Origin: Fragilaria crotonensis
Lineage: Eukaryota; Bacillariophyta; Fragilariophyceae; Fragilariales; Fragilariaceae
Reading direction: 5' to 3'
Length of the DNA stretch: 64,000 nucleotides
Assembly (NCBI GenBank): GCA_022925895.1
Contig: JAKSYS010000288.1
Span: 1 to 64,000 of the forward strand
Part shown: positions 11,342 through 22,383 of the stretch, piece by piece
Layout of the letters: each line of letters begins with the position of its first letter
Position numbering within the stretch: the first letter of the stretch is position 1
Position numbers and translations under genes: made by a program
The notes under the pieces: generated by a model
Told to the model about the DNA's origin: nothing
Database searches by the model: none
Seen by the model: only the letters and a program-made list of their open reading frames with translations

Positions 11342-11619
11342 CCGTCAGCGGCAGGGAAGACGGACGGTTGAGGTCAGACACACGACGCCCCCGTCACACA
11401 CGTTCACTACATGTCCACAGTACGACGGGGGCGTGGACAACTTCGTTAAAGAACTCGGCACTTGAACAGGAGACTACAGCAGCTCGAATTCGCTCATTGT
11501 TGTGGCAATTACCATTGCGACGGCAAGATCATCTCACACGAGTGTCGAGGAGCCTACTACTAGTTAGGCTACCACGGTGTGTGAAGAGCAGGAGCTACAG
11601 AGCTAGCTGAAGTTTTTCG
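11342..11619. repeat. Split direct repeat A1
   Basis: Begins CCGTCAGCGGCAGGGAAGAC and matches 17315-17593 across its whole length with about two substitutions and one length difference. Confidence 0.9.
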
Positions 11620-11655
11620 GAGGGGCTTAGGGCACAGCAAGCGTATACACGCAAC

Positions 11656-13851
11656 ATGGCCCAACCCTATTATGGTGCAGCGGTAGGCGGAGAACTACCG
11701 CCTGAAGCCATTCCGGCAGTTGCTCCAATGGCGGTACCAGCTCAGCCACGCACCTACCGAGAGCTGTATGCCGACGCGGCTAACAATCCCTCTCCCGCGC
11801 GTACTGGGGCTACCTGGCTGGCTATCGTTTGCGGACCCGGGCGGCGGTGTCGTACCTGCACCTGCGACACTGCGTGACCAAACGGTATTCCTAAGCGATC
11901 GACAGCCTATGGCATTCCTTGCGTTGGTGACAGGAGCTGACGGGGGCTTGGAGGTGGTAGTCGTGCATCGCTTGCTTCGATACGTAGAGGCACCAGGGGA
12001 CGATCCCACCGGTTTGAACGACTACGTTCTAGGTCTCATGGGCGACATACTTCCGCACCAATATCCAGTAGTGGACGTACCCAACACTACGTTTCACCTT
12101 GTCAGTAACGCAGTACGGGTGCCGACTACAGCTGCGATGGCAACGCTGTTGCTCACGTGGAACGATGGGGATCCCGTCATAGGCCCTTTTACAGAGCAGG
12201 ACCCAGAGACTGAAGTGATCCGCACCCGTCACGTGCAACTCATTCCTGGTCGATACGCCTCGCTCATCATCCATCGACGTCGTGTACGCCCTAAGCAGGC
12301 ATACCAAGAAATAGTTGGGGCCATCCAAGCCCAAAACGAAGTTGAGTCGTGTCACGATGTCATTGCGTGGCTCAGAGCTGCATGCACAGCACGCGGGGTG
12401 GCGGAGCGCAGACGGCGCTACCGAGTGTGTTACACGCGTTCACACCACTGCACCTTCCGCCGGAGGTCTATCGGTACGTTACCGCGAAAGTGCAATCCGA
12501 CCTCCCGGTACTGGTGGCGCCTGAACGACTCGGCGGCGGTCCAGGAGCCGAAACACTCGCCGGTGCCTTGCGAATCCTCGAAGCATCACGAGCGACGCGA
12601 GGGGGGCGCGAGGGTGAGGACGTCATTCGAGCGCCAAGAACCATTGTGGATGCCTATAAGGAGACGTTTCCTACGCTGCTCAAGTACTGTAATGCAGAGG
12701 CGGTCGATGGTGTGGCACCGTTGTGGCATCGCCTGGCGAACTGTCACAAAGGGGAGCAACACACCGTGCTCACCCAAGAACTCCAGAAGGTCTGCATGGC
12801 CAGGGGGTTATCCACAGAGCTGTACGTTCCCGTAATCACATCCACACTCAAGCAGATGGTTGTGAGCTTTCAGTTCACGGGATATGGCGCGGACGATTTG
12901 ACCTCCGGCTGCCAGCCTTTCTTGGTCGCATATGCGGGCACGGATCAACATTACCTCGCACTGTCAGCAGCCAACGTAGGAAACCAACTGGCACAAGGTG
13001 AGCACAACGCAAGCTTGGCGGATTATAGGACGATTCGCGAGTCGGAGAAGGTACAATTTCCTCGAGATATCTCGGACGTGTGTATCACTATGACGCGCTT
13101 CGCCGTGCTGTGCCAGTGCTTGTTTCAAGGCGCGGGCGCACCACACCCGTTCACTGTGGCCATGTGGAATGCCGCGGCAAGCTTGCAGAACATCGCGCCT
13201 TTCATCACGGAGCAGTACCAGCATCTCGCGCGGCACCCAGGCATCGCCGCCACGTACCACGCCCGTATTGTTCGAGCTATACAGCTCAATGTGCATGACT
13301 ATCTTTCGTCGGTGGCAACGAACGTTGCGGCTGGCGTGGCCGGTATACCAGTTCCGGTTTTTGACGGTATGTTGACCGAATTGAAGAGGGGAACATTCCA
13401 CCAGTCAACGAATTGGGTGAGCATCCCCGACATCTACCTTGACGCAACACCGACAACACATCAGCATGTAGGGAGCGTGACGAGTACTCCGAGCGGGATC
13501 TCGACTGCCGCCTCGCACTCAACAACACGCACGGGTGTCTCCTCCATCACGACGGATACCGAACGCGTCGCGCGAATCAACAATCTGGAGCCAGACAGCG
13601 AATTCACGCAGATCACCCTCCGCGCCGGAGGGACAAGGCGCATCATGCAGGAGCATCGCCCACCTTCCAATGACGCAGGGAACGAGTTTTGCGTCGCATG
13701 GTGGACGAAAGGGGGTTGCTTCCCGAACTGTGGGCGCAGGCTCACACATCGCGCCTTTGCATCGGCCGCCGAACGTACCCGGCTGTTGGCTTACGTGCGC
13801 GAGCATCTGCAGGCGCCGGCCGCGGCGGCGGCGGGGGGTTCCCGTACCTGA
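11656..13851 (+). other. gag-like region of the YR retroelement
   Basis: The first coding region of the element. Its position before the reverse transcriptase and its lack of enzyme motifs suggest a structural (gag-like) protein. A Cys/His cluster occurs near its end. The region appears interrupted (about two breaks). Confidence 0.6.
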
Positions 13852-13872
13852 CGGGTCGGCCAGGGTGACGGC

Positions 13873-15930
13873 GTGTGTCCACACGCAGCACCCTGGCTTC
13901 TCGAGGCTCCGCCCTGGGGGGAGAACCCCCTCGCCACGTCGGAGCGGTGCCTTGGCGCTTCCACGCTTACAGCCGAGGCGGACAACCAGAAGAAAAGGAA
14001 AGTTGATCACATCACGGAAGCGGAGGCGGCACTCGGTAAGTTAGCACTCGAGCTGGAACGCGCGATGGTAAGGAAAGGCTGGCACCAGCTGGTAACGGAG
14101 TTGCGAGGACAGTCCAATGTTACCCCGACAGTGCGCAATATCCCACACAGAGCCGGTCGCTTGCTAGAGCATCTGCGTCGACGAGGCGCTTCGGTTCCGA
14201 TGGCAACACCGCCGTGGGACCTCGAGCGCAGGGACATGGCCATGCAACGAGGCTCCCATCAGTCCTCCCACGGCGAACGTGAGTTTGTCGCACAAGAAAT
14301 GCTGGACTTCTGCCGACAAGGCTACTGGGTAGTGGTCCCATATCGTGCAGTGCGGAACTGGCCACGGCTACGGATCTCGCCTTTGGGGGTAGTCCCACAG
14401 CGGGACAGACGCCCCCGGTTGATAGTTGATTACACCTGGTCGGGTGTCAACGGCGAAACTGTCCTCCTGGCACCGCGCGAGGCCATGCAGTTTGGGAGGG
14501 CACTCCAACAAATCCTCGCCAGTATCGTTCACGCGGACCCCCGATATGGACCCGTCTATATGGCAAAGATTGATATTGCTGACGGTTTTTACCGCGTATG
14601 GTTGCAGATAGCGGATATACCACAACTAGGGGTTGCGTTACCCAACTCACCTGGCCGTGAACCACTGGTGGCTTTTCCACTTGCCTTACCGATGGGGTGG
14701 GTAGAATCACCCCCGTATTTCACCGCCTTAACCGAGACCTCATGCGATCTGGCCAACGCGATGCTGGCCCGCAACGTCGACGCACGTCTGCATAGCCAGC
14801 ACCGGCTGGAAACCGTTGCTGCTACCTCCCCCGACGGTCATGAACACAACACGCGGGCCACGTTTCAACCCCCCACGCGTCGGCCAACACGTCCGCGTCC
14901 ACCATTGGCGGCCGTCGACGTATACGTCGACGATTTCTTATTACTGGCGCAAACGCGCCCGCAACAGCGGCGAGTCTTGCGCGCGGCGTTATCCGCCATC
15001 GACGACGTTTTTCGTCCGGTCACAGCGGGCGACCCAGTTTGCCGCCAAGAACCGGCGTCACGCAAGAAAATGCTCAAGGGGGACGCTCACTGGTCCACCC
15101 AGAAGCGCATGCTCGGCTGGGACATTGACACGGAGAGGTTGACGCTCAACCTCCCCCCACATCGAATTGAACGATTGCAGGAGGCTCTCACCTGGCTGCG
15201 ACCGCCCCGAAAGCGCCTTCCTCGCACCAAGTGGCACCAACTGCTGGGCGAACTCCGCTCAATGTCGCCTGCATTGCCCGGTGCCAGGGGGTTATTCTCC
15301 GCCTTGCAAGCGGCGCTCAGCCACGGCGACGGACGACGTGTCCGCCTCAACCAACACATCTACGATACCGCAGCGGATTTCGAGTACCTTCTCCGGACAC
15401 TGGCAACTCGCTCGACACGACTGCCCGAGCTTGTTCCAACGTGGCCGACCCATGTCGGGGCCAGTGACGCTTGCCAGATTGGCATGGGGGGCGTCTGGCT
15501 GCCCGTTGATGGTCACACAGCCCCATTGTATGGCGCGAACGGTTTGAGCCTCGCATTTCCCGCGCGCTCGTGACGCTCGACAATCCTTCGGGCACGCTCT
15601 CTATCTCAGATCTCGAGCTCGCAGGAATGATCGCGCACAAGGACGTCCTCGCTCAGGCGAGCGATGTACGCGAACGCACCATTTGGCTCGCCGGCGATAA
15701 TCGGGCCGCCGTATCCTGGTCCACCAAAGGGTCGTCCACGTCGGTGGCAGCCCGCGCCTATCTGCTCCGGTACAATGCATTGCATCAACGCCATCACCGG
15801 TACCTGGCACGGCACCACTATATCCCTGGTCCCGTCAATGCCATGGCTGATGCTGCCAGCCGCAGATGGGATTTGTCTGACACCGATTTTCTCACCTTCT
15901 TTCAACACATCCTTCCTCAGGCTCTCTCAT
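13873..15930 (+). other. Reverse transcriptase and RNase H region of the YR retroelement
   Basis: Contains a recognisable reverse-transcriptase core (with the YVDDF active-site box) followed by an RNase H-type domain. It sits in the usual place for this element order. Overlapping frames near the end suggest about one interruption. Confidence 0.8.
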
Positions 15931-17062
15931 GGAGTTTGCACCGGCTCCCGAGCGCCACCAACTCTGCCTTGACTGGGGCGCTGTGCAAGAAGCGACGGCT
16001 CGACGGGTTTCCCGACAGCGCACTGCCTCCGCCCACTCCAGCTGGCAACTGTGGGAGCAATTCTGTACCAGCCTCAATCTCAGCCCATATCGCTTGGCCC
16101 GAGACCCCATCCCACTCTTGCAGCTCTTTGCACAGCGTTATCGAACCGGATCGATTGCGCCCGGCCGCCACGCTGTCCGCTCTAGGACAGTGGAGGACGC
16201 CCTACGAGCGGTGGGTCAGGCGTACGCCGGGATGGGGGCCCCTGACCCTCGTTTAAACACCCATGGGGATGTCGACTTTCGCCTGACCACATTGTTCCAG
16301 TCCTGGAAAAAGGACGATGCACCTCCAGTCCGCGTCAAACCGTTGCCGCTCTCGGTGGTTGCCCGTGTGTGGGCCCATGCCCAGTTAGAATCCTGCCGCA
16401 TGGCTGCTCAGGCAGCGGCCGATTGCCTCGTCCTCGGTTTTTACTTCCTCCTTCGCCCCGGCGAATATTTGGGCGCCCCTAAACATCCTACTGGGGGGCC
16501 CCTGTTTCGCCTGCGTGACGTCCAACTCTGGATTGGCTCGCGCTCCTTGGACACGCTGACATGTCCTCTCTCGGAACTCCTCGCGGCAACTTTTGTCTGC
16601 CTCACCTTCCGTGAACAGAAAAATGGCGTCCGGAACGAAACAATCGGCCACGGGCGCTCTGGTCACCCGCACTTATGCCCGGTCCTCAGTGTCGCCGCTC
16701 GGGTGGCGACGCTTCGACAGTCCGCCGCCACTGCCGACACTCCTCTCAACGCCTTTCGCGACTCCGCATCATCGCCTTTCCGCTACGTGGCTGCTACGGA
16801 CCTGACCCGCCGCATCCGTGCGGCCCTCCTCCTCCACCCTGACCCTGCCTACACCGTCACCGATGTCAGCGTTCGCTCCACGCGTGCCGGTGGCGCGATG
16901 GCCCTCCTCTGTGCCGGCATCGACAGCGACCGTATTCGCCTCGTCGGGCGCTGGCGGTCCGACGAAATGTACCGCTATTTACATGTGCAAGCACAGCCGG
17001 TGATGACGGGTCTCTCCGCCGCCATGTTGCGCGGCGGCTCCTTCCGTCTCACCCCTTCTTAA
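15929..17062 (+). other. Tyrosine recombinase region of the YR retroelement
   Basis: About 377 residues with the C-terminal layout of DIRS-type recombinases: an RAGGA box, a GRW box and a terminal YLHVQ with the expected nucleophilic Tyr. Such enzymes integrate a circular DNA intermediate by site-specific recombination. The region looks uninterrupted. Confidence 0.8.
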
Positions 17063-17117
17063 TCTTCTCCCCACCCACGCCTTCGGCCCCTCCCTTTCTG
17101 CCGCTGGCCTTTGGGAC

Positions 17118-17315
17118 GCACCGGACGGTAGGCACTGTCAGACAGCGCTACAGTCCATCCGGGGTGGCTGGCTACGGTAACACCTAGTAAAGTTGTCACC
17201 ACCACCAATCACCCACTACCACTATTTATTAGCCACTACCACATAACACTACACCGTCATAGGACCGACCAGGACGTCGAACAGCCGCTGAGGCGGGAAA
17301 GGATACGCATCCCGC
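17118..17315. repeat. Split direct repeat B1
   Basis: 198 bases identical by eye to 17610-17807, offset 492. Directly abuts A2. Confidence 0.9.
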
Positions 17316-17593
17316 CGTCAGCGGCAGGGAAGACGGACGGTTGAGGTCAGACACACGACGCCCCCGTCACACACGTTCACTACATGTCCACAGTACGACG
17401 GGGGGCGTGGACAACTTCGTTAAAGAACTCGGCACTTGAACAGGAGACGACAGCAGCTCGAATTCGCTCATTGTTGTGGCAATTACCATTGCGACGGCAA
17501 GATCATCTCACACGAGTGTCGAGGAGCCTACTACTAGTTAGGCTACCACGGTGTGTGAAGAGCAGGAGCTACAGAGCTAGCTAAAGTTTTTCG
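17315..17593. repeat. Split direct repeat A2
   Basis: Second copy of the left-end repeat, lying between B1 and B2. Confidence 0.9.
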
Positions 17594-17609
17594 CCCACCC
17601 GCCCACTCC

Positions 17610-17807
17610 GCACCGGACGGTAGGCACTGTCAGACAGCGCTACAGTCCATCCGGGGTGGCTGGCTACGGTAACACCTAGTAAAGTTGTCACCACCACCAA
17701 TCACCCACTACCACTATTTATTAGCCACTACCACATAACACTACACCGTCATAGGACCGACCAGGACGTCGAACAGCCGCTGAGGCGGGAAAGGATACGC
17801 ATCCCGC
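17610..17807. repeat. Split direct repeat B2 and right end of the retroelement
   Basis: Second B copy, ending at CATCCCGC where similarity to B1 stops. Confidence 0.88.
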
Positions 17808-17990
17808 GTTGTCGTATGATATGCTGCCACCAGTATGCATACACACCTCCTGAAGCAGTGCAATGTGCAATGTATGACATAGTCGTACCGTGTAATGCAC
17901 AGTACTCCAGTCTACAGTAGTGGAATTAAGGAAATGTATCGGTCAATCGTGTTCGTCGCCAAATCCTGCGATTGAAATAGGCTTTATGAC

Positions 17991-18343
17991 CAGGGCTGAT
18001 TTTTTTAGGCGATCTGGCCGGCGCGCCTACAAGCGCCTAAAACTCGCAAATTTAGGCGCTTTGTCGAAGTCTAATTTAGGCGCTGGGGTTAGGGGTTAGG
18101 GTTACAGTACAGTGTCATAGTGCCAGTACTAAAATCAAGACAAAGGATCACGACAGTACTACTGTACAACTAATGTATCGTCCTACTGGTACCGGCTACT
18201 GTTTATAGTCGTAATTTTTACTGTATATAAATATATATACAGCATGTATATCTATATTTTCGTTTAATTTAGGCGCTTTGTCGAAGTGGAATTTAGGCGA
18301 TCATGCTGATTTTTTAGGCGCCCGCCTAAAAAAATCACCCCTG
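17991..18343. mobile_element. hAT-type MITE, 353 bp, with 8-bp target duplication
   Basis: The 21-base ends (17991-18011 and 18323-18343) are inverted copies with one mismatch. They start CAGGG, the usual start of hAT termini, and end in TTTAGGCG. The element is flanked on both sides by TTTATGAC (17983-17990 and 18344-18351), a perfect 8-base target duplication and the hAT hallmark. Inside, the phrase TTTAGGCGCTTTGTCGAAGT occurs twice (about 18051 and 18269) and a short telomere-like GGTTAGGGGTTAGGGTTA lies at about 18086. It has no coding capacity and must be mobilised in trans. Confidence 0.9.
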
Positions 18344-18351
18344 TTTATGAC

Positions 18352-18714
18352 GTATCCTGTACTCCGGGTATGCTGTATCGGTCCTATGCATATGCTCCAG
18401 TATTTGCAGAGTTACACCAGGAAACGTTCTTATAACTGAAATTTTGGTTTGAGAGATTTTGCATTCTTCAAGCCAGACTTAAACGTTCTTTTACCGGATA
18501 TTGTGTCACCGGTCATAATGTGGAAGTACCTGCTTCCTGCCCGCTTATGAAATAGGTTTCTTGGTTATTCACTAAATCCGCCTCGACAACCAAAGTTAGC
18601 GACGACAGCAAACAACCTGGGTTGTTCCAAACATTGCTACTCGAGTGATAAGCAACGAACCAAACATCAACTGCATTACATATAACAGCGTCAAACAACA
18701 GTATTGAAAAAGAA
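18352..18714. other. Upstream region of the 18715 gene
   Basis: About 360 bases holding the promoter and 5' UTR of the next gene. Nothing else recognised. Confidence 0.4.
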
Positions 18715-19824
18715 ATGAGTCTTTGGGACAGCGTCAAGTCCATGACGGCAGTGGCCAGTGCTGCGGCGATGGAGGTGGGGAAAAAGGCGAAATTGAAGAC
18801 GGACATTTTGTGGGCCGATCATGAGCTTCAGGTCCGTCAACGTCGGTTTGGGATTGAACTGTACGATCATGTTGCCCCCATGTCCAGTCAAGTTGATTTT
18901 TGGCAAGGCGGTTGTATGGACGAACAACTCATGGACGCCATCCGGCCGGCATTGTTGGAAACGCAACGCGAGATTGCAGTTCTGGAATTGAGACGAGTGC
19001 AACAAAAGGAAAAGATTAGTCAGGCGGAAGTTTCATGGCAGGCGGCGTTTCCGAAAAAGGCAGAAACGTTTGGAGAAAAGGTACTTAATGCTGGGGTGGC
19101 CGCTGGATATGCCGGGAATTCGGCGAAATTGAAGGCTGAGTTGGCCATGACAGAGACGCAAATCAAGGGACATAAAGAGGAATTCGGTATCCGAATGTAT
19201 CGGACCTTTTCTGACTTGGAAGATACACAGGGGTGGCTGCCCACTGATCGACATGTAAGGGCCATGTATGACCAGACACGACGGGATTTAGAGCAAATTG
19301 AATTGCAACGCGCCGCGAAGGAGAGTGAACTCACTGGACGAGCTGCACCGGTAAGCAAGAGTGTCAGCGTCAATGCCACACCAACAACAGCAACCCCAAC
19401 AGGTGGATACGTTATGAATACGGGAACACTAGAACCTGCGGCACCGACGACGTCATCTATAGGAGGGTATTTTTCGGCGGCACAAACGCCGACTCCAACA
19501 TCCTATGGATCCACCGTTGCAGCACAGCCTTCATATGGAGTTACTACACCATCATGGGCAACCACATCTAACTCGGCACCACTGCCATCACAGCCATCTT
19601 GGTCTGTACAGTCAAGCCTCACACCAGCGCACACGTCACCGGCTCCATCTCATTATGGTGCAGATCCGTTGGCCAGCCCTGGGTACGGAGCTCCGACTGC
19701 CCCACCACAACCGTATGATCCCTTTTCTCTCTACGCTGCTGCATCACCGGCACCCCCCAATCGTACCTATCGTCAGCCGCCACCACCCGGCGTCGATTTG
19801 CTAGATTTTACATACGACAATTGA
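18715..19824 (+). CDS. Internally duplicated helical protein with Pro/Ser/Thr-rich tail
   Basis: 369 residues, single exon, ATG at 18715. The N-terminal 215 residues contain two similar helical units: residues about 30-105 (QRRFGIELYDHV ... ETQREIAVLELRR) and about 140-210 (KEEFGIRMYRTF ... QTRRDLEQIELQR). Shared features are an FGI..Y motif and a charged coiled coil. The remaining 150 residues are low-complexity and rich in Pro, Ser, Thr and Tyr. The tail ends with YDPFSLY and VDLLDFTYDN. A DPF tripeptide and an LLDF box resemble the AP2-appendage and clathrin-binding motifs of endocytic adaptors. A role in membrane traffic is therefore possible but is inference from short motifs. No named family recognised. 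Confidence 0.75.
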   Translation: MSLWDSVKSMTAVASAAAMEVGKKAKLKTDILWADHELQVRQRRFGIELYDHVAPMSSQVDFWQGGCMDEQLMDAIRPALLETQREIAVLELRRVQQKEKISQAEVSWQAAFPKKAETFGEKVLNAGVAAGYAGNSAKLKAELAMTETQIKGHKEEFGIRMYRTFSDLEDTQGWLPTDRHVRAMYDQTRRDLEQIELQRAAKESELTGRAAPVSKSVSVNATPTTATPTGGYVMNTGTLEPAAPTTSSIGGYFSAAQTPTPTSYGSTVAAQPSYGVTTPSWATTSNSAPLPSQPSWSVQSSLTPAHTSPAPSHYGADPLASPGYGAPTAPPQPYDPFSLYAAASPAPPNRTYRQPPPPGVDLLDFTYDN

Positions 19825-20290
19825 GGAATCACGCGGACATGATTACGCAAATCCAGCGTCTCGTGTTTGCTCACGACACCAAGAGTGAGCTGCAAACGCG
19901 TACACACTCTACTGTTCGAAAACTGCTCGAAAGAGCCTGCTTCATCATAGATTTAGTTGTCAATGCAGCACATGAGCATCCAAACTTTGCACAGAGAATA
20001 TCCGCAGGGTTAGTGAAAGTACCCTCGTTCGTGAATAGGAATGCTCTCCTTTGTGGAATGCGTCGAGTGGTCACTGGCCGTAATGAATCATTTCTACAAT
20101 GGGAAAATAAATGCAATAGAAATCGCACGCTTTGTAATAATGGCAGGTGTGTCTACTAGTAGGTTAACTAAACGACACCTCAACATTCCACTCATCTCGT
20201 CTCGTCGAGGCTTTGTCACAGTACGGCGGCAGATCAGGGCACATATACCGAGTATGCATATGGCACAGCATGGGAAGAAATAGATTCATT
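19825..20290. other. Convergent 3' spacer, nothing recognised
   Basis: About 465 bases between a plus-strand and a minus-strand stop codon. Presumably two 3' UTRs. Confidence 0.4.
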
Positions 20291-20602
20291 TTATTCTCCA
20301 GCCTTGACAGTGACAATCAATGGTCCGACATTGTCACCGGTTGCCTCGTTGTGCTTCACGTGACTTCCATCACAAAGGGGAAAGGTGCCCGATTGCCAAC
20401 AGCGGCAATAAACTTTCTTGGTTTTGCCCTCCAGAGTTTCCATGGTTGCCACCTTGGGGCTGTCCAAATCAATCTTTTCGTTGATGCGGTTCTCGAGGAA
20501 ACGAGTTGTCAATGGCAACGTCGTTGTCGAAGTTGTAGGGAGGATCGTAAACGCAGATACCACAGTTGGAGCAATGAGGAGAGTGGTCAAGAGGAACTTC
20601 AT
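20291..20602 (-). CDS. Plastid-type CDGSH (NEET) iron-sulfur protein
   Basis: 103 residues, ATG at 20602. The C-terminal half has YCRCWQSGTFPLCDGSHVKH, the exact CxCx2(S/T)x3PxCDGSH pattern that binds a redox-active 2Fe-2S cluster with three Cys and one His. The N-terminus is a signal peptide (MKFLLTTLLIAPTVVSAFT). The SAFT junction matches the diatom plastid motif, in which Phe follows the cleavage site, and a Ser/Thr-rich transit segment comes next. NEET proteins carry or transfer clusters and sense redox state; a plastid stroma location is inferred. Divergent from RPN13 with about 620 bases between the starts. Confidence 0.88.
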   Translation of the reverse strand: MKFLLTTLLIAPTVVSAFTILPTTSTTTLPLTTRFLENRINEKIDLDSPKVATMETLEGKTKKVYCRCWQSGTFPLCDGSHVKHNEATGDNVGPLIVTVKAGE

Positions 20603-21221
20603 GGTACAGATTGATGCGAGGATAAGTGCAGTATAAACTCGTGTATGATATGGAAATCTTGATGCAACGCTGTTGTTGACCGAAATATGAGAAGAGAACT
20701 GACTTATGGATCCTGAGTTGTGATTCCTAATGGCTCAAGGAGCTTTAGGCATCCGATACATGGAGTACTTGTACTTTTACGTGGTACACAATGTACCGGT
20801 ACCATACCATTGGTGTCAGCCTATCTTTCAAGATCTTGAGTCTTCGCCGTTCGTCGGAATTCGATCGAGTGCAACGGTATAGCCATCGACCGTCTCGTAC
20901 GTCATCGTCCCAATGTACTAGTACTGTACAAGGAGTACCAGTACAGATACTGTACCAGCACTGCACACTGCACACATTACAGTCTAGTTCAGCGTGTCTG
21001 TCCTGACTGCCACAATAGGTTCCCGCCTCGGAACGTATTCGAACACCGTCGGCCGAAGCGGAAGGCTTGTCTACTCCGAGTTGCATGCATACTGCAACAG
21101 ACTGCGACAACGACGAAGTCACTTAAAACAAATCGTCGTGTCACTTAAAACAAATCGTCGTGAACGAGCATCACAAGAAAGCTACAGTAATAGATACGCA
21201 TCTTTATCAATCATCGAAACA
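20603..21221. promoter_or_regulatory. Divergent promoter region of the CDGSH and RPN13 genes
   Basis: About 620 bases between two head-to-head genes. Bases 20755-20965 are crowded with GTAC palindromes (six within about 50 bases near 20915-20965). A perfect 22-base tandem pair starting TCACTTAAAACAAATCGTCG occupies 21119-21162, 60 bases before the RPN13 start. Which parts are functional cannot be told from sequence. Confidence 0.5.
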
Positions 21222-22383
21222 ATGTACTCCGATCTGTTGGACGTTTTGGGCAATCAAAGTACCTCATCCATCTCACGAAGTGATTCCGAAAAGCATGTTG
21301 CTGTTTCATTCAAGGCTGGGAAGATGAAGATGGAATTGCAAGAGGTGCGTATCAAATGCCAGCTGAATGTCATTTGACATGTGTCCTGTGTAGTTGACAC
21401 AATACATTCACGCTCTTCCTTTCTCAAATCACTCTTTTATTATTACATTCATTCGTTGTTGTTGCTGTTGTTAATGATTATGTTATACATTTACTGAGTA
21501 GAATGGAAAATACTGGGTCACACCGGATACCCGTCGCGGCCAAGTCCAATTGGTGTGGTCCTCGGCGAACCGTGAGCTCAAATGGGAATGGATGGATCGT
21601 CGCGATAAGACCATTGTTGACAGCATCAAGGTGGATACTGCAGGTGGAAAGTTTGAGCGCATCCGTGATGACGATCGCGTTTATCTTTGGACGTCGGGCC
21701 CCAAGAAATGGGAAATGTACTGGATGCAAGATTTGGATGATGATGGTGAAGATGAGCTTCTTGTCCAAGTAAATCAGATTCTCATGAATCCCGCAGAAGC
21801 CGCACCGGGTGGGGCTGAAGCAGTGACAGCGTCTGATACTAACAGTACCAGTAACAATGCGCAAGTCGATGCACTGAGCAACATTTTGGAAAATCTCGGC
21901 ATGCCAGAAGGAGGAGGAGATACAAAAGTGGCTGCCAGCGCTGGGATTTTGACCTTGGCTGATTTACAGGGTGCCATGGCTGGATTGCAAACGACAGCGC
22001 CAAGTACACAGGCGCCTCTGTCGGAAATTGTTACCCCCTCAGCAGTTTCCTCCCTGTTGCAAGACGAGAACGCCACGAATCGTTTGCTCGAATTTTTGCC
22101 CGAAGAACAGAGATCTGTCGAACACTTGGAAGACAATTTGCGAAGCCCACAGATCCAGCAAACGTTACGCGCTCTGTCTTCGGCACTGACGCCTGATGAA
22201 ACCGGATCCGTGGAGGACTATCACTCGATCATTGCCAACTTTCAGCTCGATCCCCGGGATGGCGAAGCTGCCATGGCTGCCGGTAATCCAATTCAAGCCT
22301 TTTTGGATTGCATTTTAGCGTCCGTCACGAAGGAAGAAGATGAGAGTGAGGAGGAGACAAAAGATGATGCAATGGAAGAATAG
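21222..22383 (+). CDS. RPN13: Proteasomal ubiquitin receptor Rpn13/ADRM1
   Basis: Two exons. Exon 1, 21222-21344, ends FKAGKMKMELQE. The intron is 21345-21501 (GTGCGT...TAG, phase 0). Exon 2 begins NGKYWVTPDTRRGQVQLVW and runs to TAG 22381-22383, giving about 334 residues. The first 120 residues are a Pru domain (VWSSANRELKWEWMDRR, RVYLWTSGPKKWEMYWMQ), which binds ubiquitin and docks on Rpn2 of the 26S proteasome lid-base junction. The last 120 residues (EFLPEEQRSVEHLEDNLRSP onward) match the DEUBAD domain that recruits and activates the deubiquitinase UCH37. The end is very acidic. Length and order are those of the family. Confidence 0.92.

Larger units (their letters stand above)
11342..17807 (+). 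mobile_element. Tyrosine-recombinase (DIRS-order, PAT/Ngaro-like) retroelement, nearly whole
   Basis: A 6.5-kb element with split direct repeats in the order A1, coding part, B1, A2, B2. The A copies differ at only about three positions in 278 bases and the B copies (198 bases) are identical by eye, so the insertion looks young. The coding part has, in order, a gag-like region (about 11.66-13.85 kb), a reverse transcriptase plus RNase H region (about 13.87-15.93 kb) and a tyrosine recombinase (about 15.93-17.06 kb), all on the plus strand. No LTRs, no aspartic protease and no DDE integrase are seen, which fits this order. I estimate about three interruptions in the coding part; otherwise it looks structurally complete. 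No target duplication is expected for recombinase-mediated insertion and none is obvious. Confidence 0.88.

Noticed and set aside
18084-18104. Telomere-like GGTTAGGGGTTAGGG sequence
   Set aside because: Only about three imperfect units, wholly inside the hAT MITE and internal to the window. Not a telomere.
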